A stretch of 64,000 nt of DNA from Dactylorhiza incarnata (GCA_033032865.1 JAWHQI010000525.1:806001-870000), one strand, 5' to 3'. Positions 11,821 to 24,409 are shown, numbered from the stretch's first letter. Notes: generated from the letters alone by a model not told the origin. Numbers and translations: made by a program.

Positions 11821-12284
11821 TCATTTACATTTCATTTGGTTCTTCATATGTTTTAATTTATACCTCAACCTTGCTAGAACATGGTTGCTACTTAAACACT
11901 TAGTGGCATGATAGGTCTACAAATAATCCTACTTAAATGGTTCATTGTTAGGCAGTGAGTTCAGGTGAAAAGCTGAGAAAGTTTTAGCTGAACTGTTGAG
12001 ACTGCTGAGATGGTCTCAGCGGTTGATAATACCCTGTCCTAGTGGTTTATTATCCTGTCCCAGTGGTTTATCACTCTGTCTCAACAGATCCACTGAGATG
12101 GGTTGTGTTAATTACATCAATTAATAGTAATAAGTCAAATAAACATCACTCTCTAGGAAACCTTACATTCAATCCCTATAAATCAGAGCAATGTTAATTA
12201 AACTTTTATAAACCCTAAACCTTATCCAACCGACGAGACGAACTCCCTTTTCCACCCATCTCAGCGACTCATTTTTCTAAAGCA
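11821..12284 (+). promoter_or_regulatory. pol/env-like spacer of F with promoter-like features
   Basis: The spacer lies between the pol stop and the ATG of the third ORF. It holds the inverted repeat GCTGAGA-TGG-TCTCAGC (12004-12020), three related CCTGTCC/CTGTCTC..AGTGG..TTTATNA modules (about 12030-12085), then a strong TATA box TATAAAT (12177-12183) and a weaker one (12206-12212). The first TATA lies 108 bp before the ATG. The arrangement matches the spacer of S and suggests separate transcription of the third ORF. Confidence 0.5.
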
Positions 12285-14708
12285 ATGGCGCCAAAGAATG
12301 CAAAGGATCTTTTGGAAGGTAATGAGATTATTAGAAATGGATTTCAACATGCTCTAGAGGAAATAAAGGAGGTGATTTAATTACTTGATGCCCAAGGCAT
12401 GGAATATATGTTGGTTGATCCTTCTCCGATTCTCAGAACTGAAGTTCAGGAATTCTACAGCAATGTCAAGTTATCTTATTCCAAGTCTTCTCTAAAATCT
12501 AAGATTGGAAGTGATAAGATAAAGATAACCCCAAGGAAGTTGGAGAAGGCATTGCAGTTGCCTTCACCCAACAATGATGAAGACAAAATTTTTGAAAGAG
12601 ATAAAGAAAAACACTGAAATGGTGTGAGTACAGTGATGCTAAGACAAGGTCACTGAAAAGGAAAAACTTCAATCAAATAGGAAAGCTCTAGGCTGACATT
12701 ATTGGGAAAGCAATTCTTTGCAAACCAGGATCACATGACGCAATCTTCAAGCACATGTTTGAGTTAATAACAAGGATTGTTTTGCATAAAAAGACATCCT
12801 AGGCTAATATGATTTTTCAAAAATTTAAGAATGTCTCCTAGCCCAAAATCTGGGAAGATTAATATCTCTTTACCTCTTAAACACTTATCCTGAACTATTT
12901 GACAATTCAAAAGGTTCAAAGATTCATTATCTGAATAGGATGGACATCAAAACATTGCATAGATTCACAAGGGTGATTCTAATGAGTCAACCTTAAGAAA
13001 AGAGAATAAGGTTAATCAAAGGACCTACGAATGCAAGAATAGTAAGCAGAATCTGAATCTCAACACCAAGGAGAAGATTTCTCTGGCCAAGCTGATCTTG
13101 AATCAGAGAGCATTCAAGATAAAGAGGAGCATGATGAAGAAGATCATGTCAAAGACAAGACTGATGCTTCCAATCTTATGGATTTACCAGTTGATGATGA
13201 TGCACAGGATGTGCATGCTGCTTCAGAAAGAGATGATGAGGAGCGGTTGGATTCTTCTTTGCAAGGTTTAATTGACAAGATTATTTCCAACATTGAAAGA
13301 AGGATTAGTCTAATTCCTGATGATTCCCCAGAATTCTAGGAGAATAGTCAAGAAAATATGAATGCTCCATCTGAGGGGGGAGCAAGAGATGTCAACTGAT
13401 GTTGAAGGTCGGAAGGATGATGTTGATGCTGATAATGATGATAATAGTGAAGATACTGCCAAACTAAATAATATTGCAGTTGAGGGGGAGCATACAAGGT
13501 TCCTTACACAGGATAAGATGGTTCCATCCACCCTAGCAGCTGAGACATCCACTCTACTTGAGTGTGATGGTCTAGAGAATCAAGAGAGAAGTTCACCTAC
13601 AACTCAGCCAGCCATCTTCAAGCAACCTATAATTGTTGAACAACAAACCTCAACCTTTATATATTCACATGGACATCTTCTAAGTTCAATCAAGACACTG
13701 CTTTATGGTCAAATGTCTTCAATCAAGAAATACATAGACAAATCAATTTCAGATGTGAAGGCTGAGGTGATGGCTGAAATCAAGGACATAAAGGAAGACA
13801 CAGCCCATCTAAATAGTCAAATGAACAAGTGGTTTGACTTGGCAGGAAACACAGTTAATGACTCATGGTACTATCTTGAGATCTATGGACAAAAGTCTCA
13901 AACTTTCAGAACAAGACATGAGATATGTCAAGAACAATATATCAGGAAGACTGATGAGATAATAGAGCATGCCTCCAATCATATTATAGAATATGTATGG
14001 ACCGCAGTAACAACCATGTTAGGAGAAGCTTAGAAGATGAAAGATGATTTAAAATCTGATTTAGAAAATGCTTTTCAAACCTTGTCTGGCTCAATGATAA
14101 CAAACTCTCAAGATCTTAAAAAGAAGATAATTGAAGAAGCCAGAAAGGGGGAGGAGAACAATGATGAGCAAGCACTTAAGGTTCTTCAAAGAACAAGGAT
14201 TGCACTCAATCTTCCTCTCCTGGACACATCAAGACCAGAAGACTTTGACTTCTAAGCTCAAGCAAGGGTTGCACAGGATGCACAACTTACATTTAGAAGG
14301 AAAAGAGAAGGAGTGTTATTGGCTGAAGAATTCATGGCTAAGAACGGAGCTGATCAAGCCAGAAATCCAGATTATGAGTATTGGAGTGATGATTCAAAGA
14401 AAATAATCATTATTGCTTGGTTAAACCATGGACAGTTGTGCAAAAACATTGACAACATCTACTTAGCAGAGGAATGGATAAAGCATTTGGAAAGGAATTC
14501 CCTGAGGGAAAGAATATTCAAAGAAAATCTTGTGAACAGAGATAATCCTAAAAAGATGTCATCCAAGTACTTTCCAAAGCCCTTCTTATACTTTAAAAGG
14601 CAAAGGAACAAGAAGGATATTGTTGAGATGGCTGTTGTTGCTGCTGCAAAGACTACTGCTGAAGACCAAGCTGAAAGCTCTAGAGCTTCCAAGAAAATAA
14701 AAATCTGA
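12285..14708 (+). pseudogene. Decayed third ('env-like') ORF of F
   Basis: This is homologous along its length to the intact 695-aa ORF of S (55447-57534). The start MAPKNAKDLLEGNEIIRNG matches MAPSPHPKIGVGNEVIRLG, and LLDAQG and VQEFYSNVK match MLDAAG and VEEFFINVK. The C-terminal YLAEEWIKH and KYFPKPFLYFKRQ match YSSQEWEKH and FYHPKPHAFFSRQ. The ATG at 12285 is chosen from that alignment. An in-frame TAA occurs after 31 codons, and further stops or shifts lie near 12617, 12800-13360 and 14030-14310. The middle (13362-14033) is acidic and predicted helical. The function is unknown; 'env-like' is only a historical label. Confidence 0.75.
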
Positions 14709-14830
14709 ACATTTTTTGTATTTTTCTTAGATAAAATGGTGTAATGATAATTTTAATATCTTCTGTAAACATTTTATTGCTAATACAATTGATCTTCCAT
14801 TTGATATTTGAAACCTTTTGTAATAGGCAA

Positions 14831-15366
14831 TGTTTGCCCGGAAATCCGTGACCTCTCTTCTCTAGTCAAAAGGAACACCTCCAGCGGTCTTATATTTGAG
14901 AGACCGCCCAGATCACCTGCTCCCCCTCCAGTGTTTTCTCCCAAGGAACAAGCAATCAAGCCTCTACCAGACCGCCAGACCATGCGGTTTGGTCTCTTTT
15001 TTGTTATTAGCACCCCCTTCCTCTGCCCCGGTTCTCCTGTACCCCGGGCAGCCCATAATTTTTGGATATGCTCGTTTGGGCAGCCTCCGCGTCTATAAAT
15101 AGAGGGGTATGGGGTACATGAAAAAAGACTTTTGCTTCGAGCCTCCAGCTTACAATCTGTGTAAGCAGTCTCGAATTCTGTCATTTTTCTACCTCTCCCC
15201 TGGCCTATTTTAGACCCCCTTTGTAGGCCTTCTTTGAGATCAATCCCAGCAGTTTTTCCTCCTATTGATCTCTCCTTTGGAATCCTCGTCCTAAGTAACC
15301 GGCACTCTACAGTTCCATCCCTTCTCTTTTAGTGTGAGTCCTGGAGGTACATTTTTTGTACCAACA
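14831..15366 (+). repeat. 5' LTR of A
   Basis: A 536-bp LTR running from TGTTTGCCCGG to GTACCAACA. The TATA box is TATAAATAG at 15094-15102, preceded by the degenerate hairpin seen in the sister LTRs. The left flank is the 3' UTR of F. Confidence 0.85.
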
Positions 15367-15424
15367 GAATGAACACGCAACCTTCAGATTCGGAGTGTTT
15401 AGGTGAAATCAGTGGACATTTGAG

Positions 15425-16684
15425 ATGTCAGAACGTAGACGTCATTCTCGCCGGTCTCCCAGCGGTAGCCCCTCAAACAATCCAAACTCCTTAGAGGATT
15501 TGGAGCGTTGTCTTGAGCTTCGCATAGAGCAAGCTCTTCGAGAGGCTGCCCGAGCTCGCCGAGAAACCGCTCAAGCTCAGCAAGACTCTGCCAGGTATTT
15601 TGAAGTTTTGAGTCAAACCCTGGCCACGATCTCTCAGAGATTTCTCCCCCAATCGAGTAAGACTGCCACCCCTGACCGCTTGACTGGCGGTCACCCTCTT
15701 GATCGTGCAAGCTCCCAGCCCGCGGATCCTGTGCGACCTCAAGCTAGAGAGTTCACAGCTCGCCGGGATTTCTTCAGAACAGTAGCTCAGGGACTTTCTG
15801 CTCACGCACTGAATTTCCAGGAGGATTGTGCCTATCCTCCAGCCCCTATTGTTGCCTTTCCTTCTCCTTTCGACGTTGTTGAAGCAGAGGAGCTTTCCCC
15901 CCTTTACTGATAGAGTTCGTTGGGAGTCAATTCCCAACGGCTACAGGGAACCCCATCTGCCTATGTTTACAGGGCAGAATGACACAATTTCCTATCTTCA
16001 AGCCTTCGAGACCCGTGTTGCTCTGAGGACTCTCTCCGATGATGTGAAGTGAAAGTCATTGATCACTTCTTTCGATGGGCAAGCCTGGGAATAGTTCTAC
16101 AAGTTGCCTTCCCAATCCATCCCAAGCTTCGTCGTTCTAAGGAATGAGCTTCGTCTGAGGTTTGCAACCTCTAAGAAGAGGAATAGTGGCCCTGCAGCCC
16201 TCTTCAAGATCAAGCAGGGAGAAGGCGAGACTTTAGCTCGCTTTATTGATCATTTTTAGAAGGAGATTCTCGGAATAAGGGACGTAGATCCCTCTCTATA
16301 TATGGTTGCTCTGATCAACGGCCTGCAAGAGGGACCTCTCAAGTTTGAGGTCATGACCAGGGAGCCAAGCTCGTATCAAGAGCTGATTAGTATTGCCAAC
16401 CATCACATAGAGGGGAGATTAATAACCATGTCTATGTTTCTAATCTGACGAGTAAATTCATCCAGAAAGGTTCGACAGGTATTTATCCAGCCCAGCCATC
16501 GTCCAAACCACCTCGTCAAGTGTTCCAGCCCCTAATCAAAAGGGAAGGAATTCTCGTCATTACCACCCTTGTCATGGGAATCAGCCGTTCCAGCTTGAAA
16601 GGTCCACGCTGCCAACCCCAGCTACCCCAATTCAGCAATCCACACCAGTCCATCAGATCGAATATCCTCAGCCACATTTGCCAA
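15425..16684 (+). pseudogene. gag: A gag, N-terminal part, cut by insertion of B
   Basis: Gag start MSERRRHSRRSPSGSP at 15425, followed by the Gln/Ala/Arg-rich helix. One extra C in the run near 15896-15901 (six here, five in B) shifts the frame. TGA near 16049 and further stops follow. The Gag core is recognisable in shifted frames (EGPLKFEVMTREPSSYQEL). The ORF breaks at 16684 where the LTR of B begins, with the target duplicate GCCAA at 16680-16684. Confidence 0.82.
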
Positions 16685-17225
16685 TGTTTGTCCGGAGTTA
16701 CACGATCTCTCTTCTCAGGTTAAGAGGAACCTTCCCAGTGGTCTCAAATATATGAGACCGCCTGGATCGCCAGCTCCTTGAGCATTCTCTCCCAAGGCAC
16801 AGACGATCAAGCCCTCGTTAGACCGCCAGACCGTGCGGTCTAATCCTTTTTTCTCCTTTTTTTATTAGCACCTCCTTTCTCTACCTCGGTTCTCCTGTAC
16901 CCCAGATAGCCCGTAATTTTTGGATCTGCCCGTTTGGGCAGCCTTCGCGTCTATAAATAGAGGAGTAGGGGTACCTAAAAAGGGACTTTTGATTCGAGCT
17001 TCTGGCTTACAACCTGTGTAATCGATCTCGAATTCTGTCATTTTTCTACCTCACCTCTTGGCCTGTTATGAACCTCCTTTGTAGCCTTACTGTGAGATCA
17101 ATTGCAGAAGTTTTTCATCGTGCTAATCTCTTCTCTGGCATTTTCGTCCTAACTAACCGGCATTCCGCAGTTCCCTTTCTTTCTCTTTTAGTGTGATTTT
17201 TGGAGGTATATTTTTTGTACCAACA
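16685..17225 (+). repeat. 5' LTR of B
   Basis: TGTTTGTCC to GTACCAACA. TATA box at 16952-16960. Upstream is the inverted repeat CTGCCC-GTTT-GGGCAG. The U3 palindrome AGACCG-TG-CGGTCT lies at about 16821-16834. Confidence 0.87.
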
Positions 17226-17286
17226 GAATAAACACACGACCTTCAGATTCAGAGTGTTTAGATGAAATCAGCGGACATTCAAAATG

Positions 17287-18860
17287 TCAGACCGCGGCAT
17301 CATTCTCGACGATCTCATATCGGACGCCCCTCAAGCAATCTGGTCTCCTTAGAATACCTGGAGCGTCGCTTTGAGCTCCACGTCGAGCAGGCCCTCTGAG
17401 AGGCCGCCCTAGCTCTCCAGAAGACCGCTCAGGCTCAGCAAGAGTCTGCCAGGCAGTTTGAAATTTTGAGCCAAACCCTAACTGTGATCTCCCAGAGGCT
17501 TCTTCCTCAGCCAGGTCAGATCGCTACTCCTGATCGCTTAGCTGGCGGTCAGCCCCTTGACAGCGCGACCTCCCTGCCAGTAGCTCTTGTGCGACCTCAA
17601 GCTGAAGAGTTCGTTGTCACCCAGGATTTCTTCAGAGCAGTAGGTCAGGGACCTCCAACTTGGGCCATGAACTTTCAGGAGGATTATGCTCATCCTCCAG
17701 CCCTTACTGCCGCCTTTCCTGCTCCTTATGTCGCTGTCGAAATAGAGGAGCCTTCCCCCTTTACTGATGGAGTTCATTGGGAACCAATTCCCAATGGCTT
17801 CAGAGAGCCTCGTTTACCTATGTTTACAGGGGAGAATGGCCATGTCTCCCATCTCCAAGCTTTCGAGTCCGTTGTTGCCCTGAAGACTCTCTCTGATGCG
17901 GTGAAGTATAAACTGCTGATCACTTCATTTGATGGGCAAGCCCGGGAATTGTTCTATAAGTTGCCTTCCCAGTCCATCTCGAGCATCGCCGCCCTAAGGC
18001 ATGAACTTCTTCCGAGGTTTGCAACCTCTAAGAAAAGGAAGAGTGGTCCTACGGCCCTCTTCAAGATTAAGCAAAATGAAGGCGAGACTACGACTCACTT
18101 CATTGATCATTTCCAGAGAGTGATTTTGGGGATAAGGGACGTAGATCCCTCTCTTTACATGGTGGATTTGATCAACGGCTTGCAAGAGGGACCTCTCAAG
18201 TTTGTGGTCACAACCAAGGAGCCCAGCTCTTATCAAGAGCTAATTAGTGTTGATAACCGCCACATAGAAGGAGAGATCAACAACCCCGTATATGTATCCA
18301 ACCTAACGAGTAAAGCCGTCCAGAAAGGCTCTGCAGGTTTTCCTCCAGCCCCTCCGTCGTCAAAGCCGCCGCATCAAGAATTCCAACCTCAAGCCCAAAG
18401 AGGAAGGAATTTATGTCATCATTGCCCTTATCATGGGCATCAGCAGTTCCAACCGCAAGTGCCCTTAATACCCACTCCAGTCATTCCAGCTCCTCAGCAA
18501 GCGCTGATTCAGCAGATTCATTTTATTCAGCCTCCTCTCTCGCTCCCTCAGCATTCTTTTAATGATTCTCAAGAGTCATTCACTGAACTCAACATCCCAA
18601 TAAGTGAAGTGGTCCAGATCCTCCAGAAGCAACCTTTCTATAGAAGGCCCGCACCTATGCAATCTGATCCCAAGTATAGGAACCCTTCTCTTTTCTGTGA
18701 GCACCATAGAGAAAAGGGTCACCTGACAGAAAATTGCAGAGCCCTCAGACTATTGATAGAAAAGCTTGTGAAGGAAGGGAAGCTGCAAGAGCAGCTGCAA
18801 AAGGCTGATCCTTCTAAATCATCCACCTCCAAGAGTAAGGAGGTGGTTGAGTTTCATTAG
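17287..18860 (+). pseudogene. gag: B gag
   Basis: The start ATG at 17287 aligns with the gag start of A. A 1-bp deletion within the first ten codons and a CGA-to-TGA change at 17398 close the N-terminus. From 17466 the frame is open for 464 codons. It contains the Gag core (ARELFYKLPSQSISS, NGLQEGPLKF), a Pro/Gln-rich linker and the CHHC zinc knuckle CEHHREKGHLTENC. TAG then TAA follow at 18858-18863, where sisters read TGG GAA; both fit G-to-A type change. The next block stays in frame. Confidence 0.85.
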
Positions 18861-18863
18861 TAA

Positions 18864-19578
18864 TGCGAGGAAGTTGACGATATAGGCCATCTCGGCAATG
18901 TCAGCTATCCCAATGAGTGTGTGGATGTAAATGATGAAGGAGCCTTGGGCTATCTTTTTTGCATCCATGGGGGAGTAGGCTTGGAGTCTTCAAAGAAGGC
19001 CAGCATGGCTAGAGTTTTCAAGTCCGAGGTTGATACTACCTCCTCTGCTCCCATCCAGGGAATGGTCACTTTTGGGCAAGAAGACCTTCCTCCTATTACC
19101 AATCCTTTCAACAATGTAGTCGTTATAAAGGTCGTAATCGAGAACTATACGGTGGAAAATATATTGATCGATATCGGGAGTTCAGTGAACCTCCTCTTCA
19201 AGCCATCCTTTGAGGCCCTGAAGACTGGGAAGACTTTTCTCTCTACTGAAGGGCCACTCTATGGTTTCTCAGGGGAGAAGAAGGAGGTGGAGGGAGTTGT
19301 CACCTCTCTGTGACAATGGCAGGCATCGTGAAATTGGTGAAGTTTATAGTCGTTGAAGCTCCGAGTAGCTACAAAACAATCTTCGGGAGGCCCATCTTGA
19401 ATGAGTATCAAGCGGTAGTTTCCACCTACCACCTTGCGGTAAAGTTTGCTCTGAATGGCAAACAATATCGGATCAGGAGTGATCCAAGGAAAGCCCAGGA
19501 GTGTTATGTCAAGTCAGTCAATATGACTAAATGTTTTCCTCCTTGGGTAGTTGAGGCCTCTTCAGCCCCTCCAGTCCC
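18864..19578 (+). pseudogene. pol: B protease region with altered active site
   Basis: This encodes the linker YLFCIHGGVG and the aspartic protease. The catalytic triplet is D-I-G rather than D-T-G (codon ATC at 19173-19175; G1 and A have ACG or ACC). The serine after it is kept. A frameshift occurs near 19310 (TSL stop against TISVTLAGIVKL in A). The protein continues as FIVVEAPSSYKTIFGRPIL up to the solo LTR at 19579, which splits it precisely. Confidence 0.8.
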
Positions 19579-21183
19579 TGATGAGTCCTGATCATATACA
19601 CATTTATGGACTCATCCGGGCCGTTATTTAGTCAATTCTCCGCACTTTAGCCTTGTTATAGTTTATATTTGATAATCCACGCTAGGTGCACATCTAGGCC
19701 CACTTTGGTGTGATTTTCGTGCTTATTGTCATTAGTAGTATTCATGTGTTGTTAAGTGCCACTTTCAGTGGCTAGATCTGTGGTTGTGCGGGAATAGGAG
19801 TCGTGCAAGTGTTCCCAGTGCAATTCTGCATAGGAACACTGCGCACGATCGCCGGTTCTATTGCGCACGACCACTGGTCGTGCGCCACTGATCGTGTGCA
19901 CCTAACCCTTTTTCACGAGTTCTGTTTGGTGAAGTGCGCACGACCACCAGCGCCAGTGCGCACGACCACCAGTCGTGCGCCACTGCTCGTGCGCACTTAG
20001 CATTAAAATTCTGAGTTCTGTTTGCTGTATTGCGCACGACCATCAACGCTAGTGCGCACGACCACCGGTCGTGCGCCACTGGTCGTGCGAACATTTTATT
20101 TTATAAATTTCATATCTTGCAGGTTCCACCCAGACAGGCGCACGATCACAGGATTCTAGTGCGCACGACCACTGGTCGTGCGCCAATGACCGTGCGCACT
20201 GTTTAATTCAGCGCCTATTTAATGACCTGTTCGCGAATTAGGTCGGGGATTACGTCTTTTGGCTCCGTTCAGTCCGCCGTTTTCGCCATTTTCAGAGGGT
20301 TTTCACCCCCTAGGCCTCCTCCATCATCCAAGGACTTAAAGGAAGGGATCCTACACTCATCTTCATCGCTAAGGAAGAGGTTCTTCGCATTAGATGTGGC
20401 CGGATGGTAAATCGCTGGAGAAGACGGGTCCATTGGGAGGTGTGACAGCCCTCCTCTACCCCGGACGCAGTTGGGACCGAGCTAGGACGCGGATTGACAA
20501 CCCGGTGCTTCCTACCGTGAATCTACAACGAGACTCCGGATTCGGTCGTATCTCTTGCCTTTTTCTTCTACTTATGTGGTTGTATTTGTTTGTACTCTCT
20601 TTATCTTGATGATGAACGCTATGAACTATGTTAGTATTGTTAATTTCATGTCTATGAAATCATTTTGTTCATTTGTGTTAATGAGGTGCACCCCCATCAA
20701 TTTTCCGCTCCACTACCGTGTCCAGTGCCACACTAGCAATTGCTAGTGGCGTGCTTGTCGATGAGGTGCTTGCGACCCTCAATCCGTAAGCCTACTCGCC
20801 CATCCGGCCACCAAAGCGTGGCATCGCGGCCCGTATTCCACTCGCCTAACGAAGCAGCGCGCTCAAGGCCTGCATAGCTCGTTCCCGTTAGCCTTCTCGT
20901 CCATCCGCCCTTTCGACGCAGCGCGCTCAAGGCCTGCCTAGTTTCCATCCCGCCGATCGAAGCATTGCATAGCGGCATTGCATAGGAGTAGGCATAGTAT
21001 TTACTTTTGTTTGCAAACCTCAAAGCCCCTTTCGTTCGCATTCCACCTACCGCAGGACTTCGATCTCAAGTCTTCCTCGATAATAAACTCCACCTTACTG
21101 TGTTCCTCAAGAGACCGACACTCGGGGATTGTCCCCATTATTATTACTTGCGCGACCGGTGCACTTGCCGAATCATCGCATCA
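19579..21183 (+). mobile_element. Solo LTR with 5-bp target duplication inside pol of B
   Basis: A 1,605-bp segment starting TGATGAGTCC and ending CGCATCA, flanked by GTCCC at 19574-19578 and 21184-21188. Removing the LTR and one GTCCC joins APPVP to NPAKLEEEVEEEE in frame. Four modules of a large palindrome (19848-19911, 19935-20000, 20031-20095, 20136-20200) precede a TATA-like TATTTAA (about 20215). This places them in U3. A roughly 50-bp GC-rich duplication lies in U5 (around 20852-20940). The family is unknown; the TGATGA start is like that of the three-LTR element. Confidence 0.85.
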
Positions 21184-23205
21184 GTCCCAAATCCAGCCAA
21201 ACTCGAAGAAGAGGTCGAGGAAGAAGAAGCAAAAGATGAAGTTGGCTTGGAACCTGCCTAAGTGACTCAAGTTGTGCAAATCAGTGATAAAGATGAAAGC
21301 AAAAGGCTTTCCATCAATGCTGAATTACCTGAAGATGAAAAGAGTCAACTTATCTCTTGCCTGCTGCAAAATTTGGATATATTCGCTTGGTCAGCAGATG
21401 ATATGCCAGGAGTCAATCCAGATGTCGCTTGCCACCACCTCAACATTGACCCATATTTTTGCTCCGGTAAAGCAAAAGAAAAGGGAAGTTGCAATGAACT
21501 TAGCTCAACCCATCCGGGAGGATGTGGAAAAGCTTTTTAAAGCCAACTTTGTTAAAGAAATTCAATACCCGGAGTGGGTATCAAATGTTGTAATGGTAAA
21601 GAATTCTGGTGTAAAAAGGCGCATGTGTGTAGATTTTACCAGACTCAATAAAGCTTGCCCTAAAGATTGTTACCCCTTGCCTCGGATAGATTCTTTAGTG
21701 GATTCTGTGGTCGGGTATTCATGTATGAGTTTTTTAGATGCATTTTCTGGGTATCATCAAATAAGAATGCATAATCCTGATATCCCTCATACCTCATTCA
21801 TCACGAATGACAGTTGCTTCTGCTACCTCGTAATGCCTTTTGGGCTAAAGAATGCTGGTGCCACTTATCAGAAAATGATGGACATCATCTTTAAAACCCA
21901 AAAGGGAGACATTTAGAAGTTTACGTTGATGACCTTCTTATAAAAAGCAATCTTTTTTCAGATCACCTCATCGACTTAAGTGAATCTTTTGCAACACTCT
22001 GAGCTTTTAATATGAGATTGAATCCATCAAAATGCATTTTCGGGGCCAATAAAGGAAAATTTCTCGGCCATCTCCTCACTCCGGAAGGTTTAGAACCCAA
22101 TCCAGACAAAGTAAAGGCTATCCTGGAGATGTCACCTCCCAAGTCCCCTAAGGAAGTTCAGCAGCTGGGTGGGAGGATGGCAGGCCTAAGTCATTTCATC
22201 TCCCGGTCTGGAGATAAGAGTGCTCCTTTTTTCAAAACTATCCATGGAGGAGCTAAGTTTGAATGGACGAAGGAGTATGACGATGCATTTGATTTGCTCA
22301 AAACAGCAGCTAACGTCCACCCCTTTTCTCCAAAGTACGAGAGAGGGGGAAGATCTTTTCATGTATCTGAGAGTCGGTTCTGATGCTATCAGCTCTATAC
22401 TGGTAAGGGAAGTAAAGAAGAATCAATACCCAGTCTATTATATAAGTAAAGTTTTGAAGGATGCGGAAGTTCGGTACCCGATCCTAGAGAAGTTAGCCTT
22501 GATGCTCGTGATATTAGCACGGAGGTTGAGGCCTTATTTTCAAGCTCATTCCATTCAGGTTGTCACTGATCTCCCACTAAAGAATGTGTTAGAAAAGTCG
22601 GAACATTCAGGTAGGTTGGCAAAGTGGGCGATAGAACTTGGCAAGTTCGATATCTCCTACATTCCTAGAATGGCAATCAAAGCTCAAGTATTAGCAGACT
22701 TCATGATTGATGCCAAGGGAGTTTGTTCAGAAAGAGAGAGTGGAAAATCTTTAGCTTGGACAATTTACGAGATGGAGCTTCCGGAAGAAATTCGTCAGGA
22801 GCCGGAGTCGTATTAATTAATCCTAATGGAGTTAGATTGGATCAAGCCCTCAAATTCTTCATTCCGACAACAAATAATCATGCGGAATATGAAGCTTTGC
22901 TCGCAGGCCTCAGATTTGCAAAAGAGCTAGGAATCGAGGATGTCCAAGTTAAAACTGATTCTCTAGTAATGTCGTCCCAAGTAAATGGAACTTATGAAAC
23001 TAGAGACTCTATTTTAAGGCAATATCAAACACTGGTAAAGACGGAGATAGGAAAATTCAAAAGCTTCACTATTCAGCATATTCCGAGGGAAGAGAATATG
23101 GAAGCTGACAAGTTGGCCAAATTCAGTATTCTTTCAGGAGGAACCACTTCTGAACTTTTTCATCCGGCTATTGAAGAAGGAGATATTATGCTAATCGATC
23201 AATGA
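21184..23205 (+). pseudogene. pol: B reverse transcriptase and both RNase H domains
   Basis: RT begins with ADDMPGVNPDVACHH. It keeps CVDFTRLNKACPKDC, MPFGLKNAGATYQKMM and a YVDD box near 21923 after a 1-bp deletion at about 21900. Further frameshifts lie near 21460 and 22300. Both RNase H parts are seen; the extra one contains NNHAEYEALLAGL and KTDSLVMSSQ, while the DGAS motif is out of frame near 22775. TGA at 23203 follows MLIDQ. Confidence 0.82.
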
Positions 23206-24409
23206 CCATCCTGGATGGATCCTTTTGTTCTCTATCTCTCAAGTGGAGAATTTCATCCGGCGGTAAAAGATAAGAAACGATTAAAGATAACAGCAGCTTA
23301 CTATTATCTTGTTGCAGGAATTCTCTACAGGAAAACATTTTTATCACCTCTAGCAAGAAGTGTTTCAGAAGAGGAAGTTCCTACTATCCTTCGAGAAGTG
23401 CATTTGGGAGAGTGCGCCAGTCACTCTAGAGCTAGAACCTTAGAAAAGAGAATTCTATGGCAAGGTTATTTCTGTCCTCAAATGAGGAAAGATGCAGAAA
23501 AATTTGTCAAAAAATATGTCCAATGCCAGAAGTTTGCCCCTCTCCAGCATCAACCAGCTCAACAGCTTAAGTCAATAGCAACACCTTGGCCATTCGCAGT
23601 CTGGGGAATGGATTTAATCGGGCCCTTTCCTTTAGCCAGTGGCCAACGCAAGTTTATTCTGGTAATGATTGATTATTTCAGCAAGTGGATTGGGGTAAAG
23701 GCATTAGCTAAAACCACTACTCAAGTTGTGGGAAATTTCATCTGGGGAGAGATAGTATGGAGACATGGAATTCCAATGGCAATTATTACTGATAATGGCC
23801 CTCAGTTTAACAATTCAAACCTGATAAATTTATGTGATCAAATTGGAACCAATGTGTGGTTCACCTTTGTGCATCATCCGAGAAGTAATGGGCAAGTAGA
23901 AGTTGCTAACAAGTTAATTATTAACCTCTTGAAGAAGAAAGTGGAGAATCTCTGCTAACAAGTTAATAATTAACTCCTTTCAAGTTATCTCATGGTTCGG
24001 AAGCTCTCATACATGTGGAATTTGAGGTTAAAAGTCTAATAGTATTATTAGCACAATAACATCAAGATGATTGGATGGAAGGAAATGATGAAGAGTTAAA
24101 ATGCAGCCTTGATCTCATCGAAGAGCTGAGAGATATAGCAACAATTAGGCAAGAAGAAGTCAAAAGAAGAATGGCCAAATATTTTAACAAGAATGTCCGA
24201 GTCAAAGAATTTGTTGCTGGAGATCTCGTCGTCAAGAAAGTTGATGCAGCAGCAAGATCTGGCTCAGTTGGAAAGCTGAACCCAAATTGGATAGGGCCAT
24301 TCATTATTAAAGAAGCACTCAAAATGGAGCTTATCGCCTTCAAACTCGTGAGGGGGAAGATTGGTCTCACACATGGAGTGGAGATGACCTCAAGCGCTTC
24401 TTTTCATAG
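23206..24409 (+). pseudogene. pol: B integrase
   Basis: HHCC finger (KKYVQCQKF, with the first cysteine changed to tyrosine), D in WGMDLIGPF, D in ITDNGPQF and E in SNGQVEVANK. A deletion near 23958-23980 removes the RGNWAEQLP..TGETP segment, with a short GCTAACAAGTTAATTA duplication at the junction. The C-terminal module (NPNWIGPFIIKE) is shifted out of frame before the natural end DDLKRFFS, stop 24407-24409. Confidence 0.82.
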
